Assembly: GCA_905182385.1 (NCBI GenBank) | Contig: CAJJBS010000038.1 | Span: 1-23,364, forward strand | Length of the DNA stretch: 23,364 nucleotides | Source of the DNA: Fidelibacterota bacterium TCS55 | GTDB taxonomy: Bacteria; Fidelibacterota; Marinisomatia; Marinisomatales; TCS55 | Direction of reading: 5' to 3' | Part shown: in pieces, positions 16,001-21,423 of the stretch | Layout: every line of letters begins with the position of its first letter | How positions within the stretch are numbered: the first letter of the stretch is position 1 | Program-made: the position numbers and the translations under genes | The notes under the pieces: generated by a model | Database searches by the model: none | Told to the model about the DNA's origin: nothing | Seen by the model: only the letters and a program-made list of their open reading frames with translations

Positions 16001-16146
16001 TTTTAGATTATGCTGAACAAGAAACTAATAAAGTTTTAAAAAGAGTAAATAGTTTTTTTGCAAAAAACTGGGAAGAATATAAATTAAATGTTGATGATGC
16101 AGATTTATCTTTATTTAAAGATTATGAGAAAATAAAAATAAAATGA
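13006..16146 (+). CDS. Exported sortilin/BNR-repeat beta-propeller protein
   Basis: The 1046 residues begin with a Sec signal peptide (cleavage near LIA-DD, about residue 19). Many BNR/Asp-box turns follow: SIDGGNTW (122), TTDGGNSW (173), TFDGGETW (231), SVDGGFKW (281), SNDGGKSF (326), SYDRGKTW (373), SSDQGNNW (512), TTNRGKTW (580). This indicates one or two VPS10/sortilin-like propellers over about residues 30-720. A C-terminal segment with GINRIYWDLRRKGV near 825 and LPGLYTVKL looks like a beta-sandwich, and the last 150 residues are helical. Such proteins are often labelled glycosyl hydrolases, but no catalytic residues are evident; a binding or scaffolding role is equally possible. It follows the metalloprotease by 15 bases, with AAGGA upstream. 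No type IX secretion domain is seen. Confidence 0.85.
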   Translation: MKKKFILLLLILASTLIADDLDMKKLKAMKARAIGPGGMSGRVTSIDVVLSNTDIIYVGTASGGLWKSESGGVKWEPIFDDQKAASIGDVAVDPSNPDVIWVGTGEGNPRNSQSAGFGVYKSIDGGNTWSFKGLGETRNIHRVLINPKNSDEVYIGAQGAAWGESEHRGVYKTTDGGNSWKKVLYIDKKTGIGELIMDPRNPDKLIANMWEFRRWPWFFKSGGKSSGMHITFDGGETWEKRTDKDGLPKGDLGRMGLAIAPSNPKLIYALIESKKNALFKSVDGGFKWKKVSDKNIGGRPFYYAEIYIDPVNENRIYNLHTYVTVSNDGGKSFESLMTAYGANGVHPDHHAFWGHPTNPNFIIEGNDGGLNISYDRGKTWRFVENLPVAQFYHINYDMDWPYNVYGGMQDNGSWRGPAYVWRAGGIRNSYWEELFFGDGFDVLPHPGNSRFGYAMSQQGNVGRYDLITGHTQLIKPVHPKGEYLRFNWNAAMAQDPFNEDGIYYGSQYVHYSSDQGNNWKIISPDLTTDDSTKQKQHQSGGLTYDATGAENFTTILSIEPSPLDKNIIWVGTDDGNIQLTTNRGKTWKNLSNKIYGAPQGAWVPQIVASPFDPGSAVVIMNNYRQNDWGPYIFNTTNYGKSWKSLADEKDIWGHVLSYVQDPIEPNLQFIGTEYGLYISINGAKTWTKWTNGFPTVSTMDLKIHPREHDLIIGTFGRAAYILDDIRPLRELASSNQDLLNQKLHFFETPTAVLSINRQATGTRFEANAIFSGKNRQRGAMLTFVFNPDLQKEQSSKKKEKVKMEVINSKGQVIRTINHDVEAGINRIYWDLRRKGVRSPNTPIPTKADPREPGGPSVLPGLYTVKLSHGKNIETKDVTVISDPRVGINKNNLVNLQPVYNRQMRITNSITEVMDRIREAQNIVPSVDKLLDLKNKTHKGLQKNGKIITDSLKVLEELILNKKGLQGIVRSPNILSGKVSSINRYLYNNLSGPNQSHDYLLDYAEQETNKVLKRVNSFFAKNWEEYKLNVDDADLSLFKDYEKIKIK

Positions 16147-16739
16147 AAAATAGATACCTCTATCTTATTGCATTAATATTTATTTTTTTATCATGTGAAG
16201 ATTCGAAGACCATTACTACATCACTGAGTGAAAATCAAAAAAAGTGGGAGTCGCATAATTTAAAATCGTATAGGATGAATTTGAATATTATTTGCTATTG
16301 CATCCCTACGCCAGATATTGATATTCGTGTAGACAATGGAGATATTTCACTTATCAATGCTAATGGAGATTCATACTCAAACCCTAATATTGACAGTATA
16401 TTTTGGCACGCAAAAACTGTTGATGAGTTATTTAGTTTTATAGATGAAAAATTATTAGAAGATCCATTTCAAAAAACGTTAAAATTCAATTCTAAATATG
16501 GCTATCCTGAGGAGATATTTTTTGACCTTGATGAAATGATGGCTGATGAAGAAATTGGATATATAGTTCATTCTCTTAGTCCAATTAATGAAGGTTGCAT
16601 TGATAGCTCGCAGATTTCAAATAATGCCTGCATTGCAGTATATGATCCAGTCTGTGGCTGTGATGAAGCAACATATTCTAATAGCTGTAAAGCGCTTGTT
16701 GCGGGTGTTAAAGCATGGACGCAGGGACAATGTAAATAA
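16143..16739 (+). CDS. Lipoprotein with DUF6174-like domain and C-terminal Kazal inhibitor domain
   Basis: The 198 residues begin with a lipoprotein signal (lipobox FLSC, Cys18). Residues about 30-145 resemble DUF6174: QKKWESHNLKSYRMNLNIICYC with Cys51 and Cys53, then IDIRVDNGDI. Residues 152-197 form a Kazal-type domain: six cysteines (152, 163, 171, 173, 182, 197) around DPVCGCDEATYSNSC and the ending GQC. Kazal domains inhibit serine proteases, so a role in restraining or protecting from proteases is possible, though the operon's own protease is a zinc enzyme. Its ATG overlaps the stop of the sortilin-like gene by four bases. Confidence 0.75.
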   Translation: MKNRYLYLIALIFIFLSCEDSKTITTSLSENQKKWESHNLKSYRMNLNIICYCIPTPDIDIRVDNGDISLINANGDSYSNPNIDSIFWHAKTVDELFSFIDEKLLEDPFQKTLKFNSKYGYPEEIFFDLDEMMADEEIGYIVHSLSPINEGCIDSSQISNNACIAVYDPVCGCDEATYSNSCKALVAGVKAWTQGQCK

Positions 16740-16760
16740 GACTCTGGTCTTTAAAATAAT

Positions 16761-16794
16761 CAATAAACTTAATAAAGTATTATTTAGTTTATTG
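16761..16794. terminator. AT-rich hairpin between convergent genes, candidate bidirectional terminator
   Basis: CAATAAACTTAATA (16761-16774) and TATTTAGTTTATTG (16781-16794) pair over 14 bases with one mismatch around a 6-base loop. It sits where the Kazal lipoprotein operon and the pepA operon converge, and it overlaps the stop codon of the minus-strand lipoprotein. There is no GC-rich stem or clear U-tract, so termination is uncertain. Confidence 0.4.
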
Positions 16795-17208
16795 TTCTGT
16801 AATAGTCCACGAAAGAATTCCGGTAAAACTATTACTTTGAATTAATGCTTTCTTTGGTTGAGCTCTTGAGTTTGCATTCACTCTTGTCGTATTGCCTGTA
16901 ACTATATATTTATATATTTCTTCACCATTGTCACCCTGAAGTAAAACAATTGTAGTATCACTATTTTTATGATCAGTAACTATCAAGGTAGAACCTATGG
17001 TTCCATCTGTTAAACTCAATGAAATATCAAATGATTCATCAATAGAATAATCATCTCCTCTTAAACTATATGAAAAGGCAGTATTTGTATTGATAACTGC
17101 AGGTAAATTTTCAACTAAACCATGATCAGGTTCAGGAGGGCCCACACAAGAAATAATGTAAAATAATAAAATAAATGAGTATTTAAACTTAATAATTTTA
17201 TTCATCAT
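16789..17208 (-). CDS. Small hypothetical lipoprotein
   Basis: The 139 residues begin with a lipoprotein signal, YSFILLFYIISC, followed by VGPPEPDHG, so the mature protein would start at the Cys and have a Pro-rich linker. The rest looks like one beta-rich domain (SLSLTDGTIGSTLIVTD, TTIVLLQGD, KYIVTGNTTRVNA). No family is recognised. The start overlaps the end of rmuC by 11 bases (ATG at 17208, or at 17205, since two ATG codons are adjacent), so it is the last gene of the pepA operon. Confidence 0.6.
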   Translation of the reverse strand: MMNKIIKFKYSFILLFYIISCVGPPEPDHGLVENLPAVINTNTAFSYSLRGDDYSIDESFDISLSLTDGTIGSTLIVTDHKNSDTTIVLLQGDNGEEIYKYIVTGNTTRVNANSRAQPKKALIQSNSFTGILSWTITEQ

Positions 17209-18298
17209 TTAATTCTTTTTTAGATTTGTCTTGTCCTAACTGCAACTCTTTAATACGATCCATTGGTTTTTCTAATTGATTTCTACGAGTAGAAACTAAT
17301 TTTTCAAAATGAGATTGTACTGTTCCAAGAGTATTACCTAACTTTTCCATTTGACCAATAAATTCATCCCATTGCTTTCTAAAAATACCTACAAGCTCTT
17401 GCATTTCACCTGCTTTTTGTTCCATTGAAAAATTAGAAACAGATTGGCGAATTAGTGATAATACTGCATATAGAGTTATAGGTGAACATAAGAGGACTTT
17501 TTTTGAAAGTGAAAAATCAATTAATTCACGATCTTCTTGATTAAGAAAGACATAAATACTTTCATTCGGTATAAACATTAATACATAGTCTACGGTGCCA
17601 CCTTCAGGATCTATATAGGATCTCTTTTCAATTGCTTTAACATGCATCCTAACATCTTTAATGAATTCTTTTTTCTCTTTTTCTTGCTCAGATTGAACAT
17701 CTGTACTTAAATAATTTTCATAGTGAGTTAAAGGAAACTTTACATCCATATTGATACATTTATTATCTGGGAGTCTAAAAGTGAAATCTGGGCGACCTTC
17801 ACCTGCCTGAGCTTGTTTCTCAAAATTTATACCCTCGACTAGGCCCATGAAACTTAGGATGTCTTCAACCATCCTTTCACCCCATTGTCCTCTAGCTTGG
17901 GAACTAGATAATATTCTAGATAATTGAGTTGTTGTTTCAGCTAAATCTCCAATACCTTTTTGAGAAGATTCAACTTGTCCTTTTAATTCGTTAGTAGATT
18001 TATCTAAACCTTCTAACTTTTTTTTCATTTCAACTAAAGATTGATCAATTAGTTGTTTCTTTTGATCTAATTGCCCATCTGAAGACTTTACTAATTCAGA
18101 AAATTTATTTTCAGCTAATTTTAAAAATGTTTCTAGATTTTGATCTAGTGCTTCTTTTGATAAATTGCCAAATTCTGATTTAAGCTGGTCTCGATTAGAT
18201 TGAGATATATCAATTTCTTTTTGACGGATAAACCATATAAATACTGCCCCAAGAAGAAACCCAATTATAAATAGAAATATACCAATAAATGTAGTCAT
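17198..18298 (-). CDS. rmuC: DNA recombination protein RmuC family, membrane-anchored
   Basis: The 366 residues have an N-terminal transmembrane anchor (about 3-23), then a long coiled coil (about 30-125), then the RmuC domain. Its conserved core is seen at RGQWGERMVEDILSFMGLVE, GRPDFTFRLPDNKCINMDVKFPL and the FIPNESIYVFL stretch. In E. coli RmuC limits certain DNA rearrangements, and the fold is related to restriction-type nucleases; the GRPDF and DVKFP segments resemble a PD-(D/E)XK core. A second coiled coil lies near the C-terminus. The ATG is five bases beyond the stop of the HD-domain gene and overlaps nothing. Confidence 0.9.
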   Translation of the reverse strand: MTTFIGIFLFIIGFLLGAVFIWFIRQKEIDISQSNRDQLKSEFGNLSKEALDQNLETFLKLAENKFSELVKSSDGQLDQKKQLIDQSLVEMKKKLEGLDKSTNELKGQVESSQKGIGDLAETTTQLSRILSSSQARGQWGERMVEDILSFMGLVEGINFEKQAQAGEGRPDFTFRLPDNKCINMDVKFPLTHYENYLSTDVQSEQEKEKKEFIKDVRMHVKAIEKRSYIDPEGGTVDYVLMFIPNESIYVFLNQEDRELIDFSLSKKVLLCSPITLYAVLSLIRQSVSNFSMEQKAGEMQELVGIFRKQWDEFIGQMEKLGNTLGTVQSHFEKLVSTRRNQLEKPMDRIKELQLGQDKSKKELNDE

Positions 18299-18303
18299 CC
18301 TTA

Positions 18304-18879
18304 TTACACATTACCTTTCAAGCCTAAAACTTCAGCTTTTTCAGATAGGGCATCAATAACAAACTGAATATGTTCTGTAAGATCGACTCCTAATTCTTCA
18401 ATAGACTGAAAGATATCTTCACGTAGAACTGAAGCTGCAAATGACTTTTGTTTTAATTTTTTCTTAACAGACTTTGGCTTTACTTCTAATATAGATTTAG
18501 AAGGTCTTACATATGTTACTGCAAAAATAAACCCTGTTAATTCATCTACAGAAAAAAGTGATTTAGCCATTTCTGTATCTCTCGTTACTCCAGTATATGT
18601 TGCATGGCCCATAATTGCATTTGTAATAGATTCTGGATATCCTTTTTCTACAAGTATTTCATTACCTCGAAAAGGGTGATCTTCAATAGTAGGATACATT
18701 TCGTAATCAAAATCGTGCATTAGACCTGTTAATCCCCATTCATCAAGATCTCCATTGTATTTTTCAGCCATCTTACGCATTGCTTGTTCTACTCCCAGAG
18801 CGTGGCGTCTAAGACTATCTGTTTTTGTATATTCATAAAGTAATTTAATGGCTTCACTTCTTAGTGGATAATTAGCCAT
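18304..18879 (-). CDS. HD-domain phosphohydrolase-like protein
   Basis: The 191 residues are an HD-superfamily domain: His26 (RRHALGVEQAM), the His55-Asp56 pair in GLMHDFDYE, His68 and His92 (IMGHATYTG), and Asp112 (SVDELTGFI). These are the metal ligands expected of a small metal-dependent phosphohydrolase related to HDIG proteins. The substrate cannot be told from the sequence. The start is taken as the ATG at 18879, which shares one base with the pepA stop (TGATG); the frame could also open at a TTG three bases earlier. It is translated by coupling to pepA. Confidence 0.8.
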   Translation of the reverse strand: MANYPLRSEAIKLLYEYTKTDSLRRHALGVEQAMRKMAEKYNGDLDEWGLTGLMHDFDYEMYPTIEDHPFRGNEILVEKGYPESITNAIMGHATYTGVTRDTEMAKSLFSVDELTGFIFAVTYVRPSKSILEVKPKSVKKKLKQKSFAASVLREDIFQSIEELGVDLTEHIQFVIDALSEKAEVLGLKGNV

Positions 18880-20348
18880 CAAATCCCCAAAAGATCTACA
18901 ACTAATCGAATCACTTCACCAGTTGCAGTTCCTTTATTTTGATATGAAAGTCCTTTATCACCCCATGCCGTTCCAGCAATATCAAAATGACACCATGGTA
19001 TATCATCTTTAACAAATGATTTTAAAAATGCACCGCCTGCAATGGTTCCTGCTTGCATTGGAGCTCCTACATTTTTAACATCCGCTATATTAGATTTGAC
19101 TTGATCTAAATATTCTCCCCAAAGAGGAAACTCCCAAACTTTTTCATTTGTAGTAACTGCAGAAGCTTTAATTTTACTAATTAATTTTTTATCTGTACCC
19201 ATTATTCCTGTCGCTACATGGCCTAAAGCAACAACCACTGCTCCAGTAAGTGTAGCAAAATCTAAAATATATTCTGGATTATAGTGTTTTGAGGCATAAG
19301 CTAAAGCATCTGCTAAAATTAGTCTACCCTCAGCATCCGTATTTAAAACTTCAATAGTTTTACCATTATATGCAGTAAGAACATCACCTGGCCGATAAGC
19401 TTTATCACCACTCATATTTTCAGTGGATGGAATAATCCCAATAATATTTATTTTAGGTTTAAGGGTTTCAATAATTTTCATAACTCCTAATACGACTCCA
19501 GAACCACACATATCATATTTCATTTCATCCATTTTTGAAGATGGTTTAATAGAAATACCTCCACTATCAAACGTTAAACCTTTACCAACTAGTATTTTGG
19601 GTCTTTGCTTTTTTGCACCCCCCATATACTCCATAATTATAAATTTTGGTGGCACATCTGTTCCAGAAGCAACTCCAGCTAATGCCCCCATACCCATCTT
19701 AGTAAACTTATCTCTCTCAAAAATAGTAACTTTTATATTACTCTTTTTCCCTATTTCTATTGCATTAGCTGCTAGATGAGATGGCGTAGCTATATTTCCG
19801 GGTCGATTATCTAAATCTCTAGCAAAACATACACCTTGAGCAACTTTATTGGCTTTATTAACAATATTTTTACTTATGCCATAAATTGTTGCGCTTTTAG
19901 TTTTGAAATGATTTATTTCAGTTGTTTTTAGTTCAGTATACTGATAACTACCTAATACTAAACCTTCTATCGCAGCTTGATGCATATAATTATCTTTTAT
20001 ATCTATGGGAATAAGAAAAGAAAAAGTTTCTATTTTATTTTTTATACACGTTTTTGAAATAGCACCACCAGCTTGACGTAGTATTTCTGAATCAATTTTA
20101 TTCTTTTCGCCTAAACCATATACAATTGCAATTGAACCTTTTTTACCAACCACTATTTTGACTTCACCAACTTTACCTTCAATTATATTACCAGATAAAG
20201 CATTTGAGAGTCCTCTTCCGAGCTTTCTATTTACACCTTGTAGTTGTCTTGATAATTTGAGATCTTTATATATACCAACTGCTATTGCATCAGTGGTATG
20301 TTTTTGCCAATCACCTGAATTATATTTGATTTTTAAAAGATTTGACAT
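18879..20348 (-). CDS. pepA: Leucyl aminopeptidase (M17 family)
   Basis: This 489-residue cytosolic dimetal aminopeptidase releases N-terminal residues from peptides. The catalytic domain (about 170-489) carries the M17 hallmarks: VGKGLTFDSGGISIKP with catalytic Lys256, MKYDMCGSG, and the signature NTDAEGRLILADALAYA with Asp and Glu metal ligands and Arg342. Residues about 1-160 form the N-terminal macro-like domain. It is the first gene of an operon with the HD protein, rmuC and a lipoprotein. AAGGAATAAAG precedes the ATG. PepA homologues in some bacteria also bind DNA; nothing here shows that. Confidence 0.95.
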   Translation of the reverse strand: MSNLLKIKYNSGDWQKHTTDAIAVGIYKDLKLSRQLQGVNRKLGRGLSNALSGNIIEGKVGEVKIVVGKKGSIAIVYGLGEKNKIDSEILRQAGGAISKTCIKNKIETFSFLIPIDIKDNYMHQAAIEGLVLGSYQYTELKTTEINHFKTKSATIYGISKNIVNKANKVAQGVCFARDLDNRPGNIATPSHLAANAIEIGKKSNIKVTIFERDKFTKMGMGALAGVASGTDVPPKFIIMEYMGGAKKQRPKILVGKGLTFDSGGISIKPSSKMDEMKYDMCGSGVVLGVMKIIETLKPKINIIGIIPSTENMSGDKAYRPGDVLTAYNGKTIEVLNTDAEGRLILADALAYASKHYNPEYILDFATLTGAVVVALGHVATGIMGTDKKLISKIKASAVTTNEKVWEFPLWGEYLDQVKSNIADVKNVGAPMQAGTIAGGAFLKSFVKDDIPWCHFDIAGTAWGDKGLSYQNKGTATGEVIRLVVDLLGI

Positions 20349-20431
20349 CTTTATTCCTTAAATAAGATTATTTTACATATTAACATCGTATAAATTAGTA
20401 TTCTATGAAGGCTTTTCAAATAAATGAATAA

Positions 20432-20454
20432 TTAAAGTAATCATTTAAAGTAAT
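20432..20454. repeat. Tandem direct repeat in the pepA-osmC intergenic region
   Basis: TTAAAGTAAT occurs twice (20432-20441 and 20445-20454) with a 13-base period, between divergent pepA and the OsmC gene. It may be a pair of regulator half-sites, or chance in AT-rich DNA. Confidence 0.35.
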
Positions 20455-20461
20455 AAAAAAT

Positions 20462-20479
20462 CAATATTATCAAATATTG
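20462..20479. promoter_or_regulatory. Inverted repeat upstream of the OsmC gene (candidate operator)
   Basis: CAATATT (20462-20468), four bases, AATATTG (20473-20479) form perfect 7-base arms. A possible -35 (TTGTTT, 20478-20483) and, 17 bases on, a -10-like TATGTT start at its right edge. OsmC/Ohr genes are often controlled by MarR-type repressors that bind AT-rich dyads, but no such regulator is in the window. Confidence 0.35.
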
Positions 20480-20519
20480 TTTGGTTTTTCCTTTACACTT
20501 ATGTTTACAGTTATAAATT

Positions 20520-20535
20520 GGAGAATATTATCATG
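20520..20535 (+). promoter_or_regulatory. Ribosome site that sets the OsmC start
   Basis: GGAGAA (20520-20525) stands seven bases before the ATG at 20533. A longer frame opening at a TTG at 20518 would put this site inside the coding region, so the ATG is preferred. Confidence 0.7.
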
Positions 20536-21054
20536 CATAATGTAAGAGTAGAACAAATTAATGAGATTGCAAAACAAAGTGAGTCAGACCCTTCCTTAGC
20601 TCAGCTAGATTTTAATTTTAAAGGATCTTGGAATACAGATAGTAATAAAGTACAATTTACAGGAGACGTAAAGTTTCCAAATGGAGAAATAACACTAGAG
20701 GCAGATTTTCCCAGTTTTTTAGGTGGAGAAGGTCGAGCACCATCAGCTTTAACATATTGTTTCTATGGTGCAATGTCATGTTATGGTTCAACGTTTGCAA
20801 CCCAAGCTGCTATGGCAGGAGTAGAGATTGAACAAATGAAAATAAATTTAACCTTAGGTGTTGATTTTAGATCAGCCTTAGGTGTTGGCTCTTTTCCTCC
20901 AATGAAAGGTTTTAATTTTGAAGTTTTTGTAAAGAGTAATGCCTCAAATGAAGATATTCAAAAAATTAAAAAACTTACGGATGAACGATGTCCCGCAATT
21001 TGGGCAATGCAAAACCCAGTACCATTTACTACTTCAGCAACTAAAGATAAATAA
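20533..21054 (+). CDS. OsmC/Ohr-family thiol protein
   Basis: This 173-residue protein belongs to the OsmC-like fold, whose members reduce organic hydroperoxides with a cysteine pair. Candidate redox cysteines are Cys83 in GAMSCYGSTFA and Cys153 in DERCPAIWAM, with an additional Cys76. The FPSFLGGEGRAPSALTY stretch before the first Cys is the family's substrate-site loop. The spacing fits the general OsmC group rather than the short Ohr enzymes (about 140 residues). The start is the ATG at 20533 with GGAGAA upstream. It lies two bases from the cupin gene, so the two form one unit. Its substrate is not known. Confidence 0.85.
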   Translation: MHNVRVEQINEIAKQSESDPSLAQLDFNFKGSWNTDSNKVQFTGDVKFPNGEITLEADFPSFLGGEGRAPSALTYCFYGAMSCYGSTFATQAAMAGVEIEQMKINLTLGVDFRSALGVGSFPPMKGFNFEVFVKSNASNEDIQKIKKLTDERCPAIWAMQNPVPFTTSATKDK

Positions 21055-21056
21055 TC

Positions 21057-21419
21057 ATGCTAAAAGCTATAAATATAAATGACAAGTTAAATAAATTTTC
21101 AGATTACTGGTCACCAAAGGTTATCGGTGAAATGAATAACTATCAATTTAAACTAGCCAAGGTAAAAGGCCAATTTATTTGGCATTCTCATAAAGAGACA
21201 GATGAAACATTCATTGTTTTAAATGGAGAGTTAATTATTGAATTTAAAAATGAAAAAGTTAAGCTAAGCAAAGGTGAATTATACATTGTACCTAAAGGTG
21301 TTGAACATAAACCATATGCAAAAGATGAATGTCATATTATGCTTATTGAACCAAAAGGTATAATTAATACTGGGAACCGATCTAGTGAACTAACTTCTAA
21401 AAATGATAATTGGGTCTAG
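21057..21419 (+). CDS. Single-domain cupin protein
   Basis: The 120 residues form one small beta-barrel cupin. Motif 1 is WHSHKETDETFIVLNGE, giving metal ligands His43, His45 and Glu50. Motif 2 is GELYIVPKGVEHKPYA with His84. All four usual metal ligands are present, so metal binding is likely; the reaction is unknown. It starts two bases after the OsmC stop with no ribosome site of its own, suggesting translational coupling and a shared job, perhaps in detoxification or redox metabolism. It converges on acs, with four bases between the stops. Confidence 0.85.
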   Translation: MLKAININDKLNKFSDYWSPKVIGEMNNYQFKLAKVKGQFIWHSHKETDETFIVLNGELIIEFKNEKVKLSKGELYIVPKGVEHKPYAKDECHIMLIEPKGIINTGNRSSELTSKNDNWV

Positions 21420-21423
21420 TTAA

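Noticed and set aside
13006..16146. Type IX secretion cargo for the sortilin-like protein
   Set aside because: Its C-terminus is helical and charged and lacks the usual type IX sorting domain; Sec export alone is supported.
16588..16845. Plus-strand frame overlapping the end of the Kazal lipoprotein
   Set aside because: It is out of frame with the six-cysteine Kazal domain, and its product looks random and ends in the convergent hairpin.
19423..19779. 118-codon plus-strand frame inside pepA
   Set aside because: Antisense to the conserved catalytic part of pepA; no ribosome site or family match.
20518..20532. Longer OsmC start at a TTG codon
   Set aside because: The GGAGAA ribosome site would lie inside the extra codons; the ATG at 20533 has ideal spacing.
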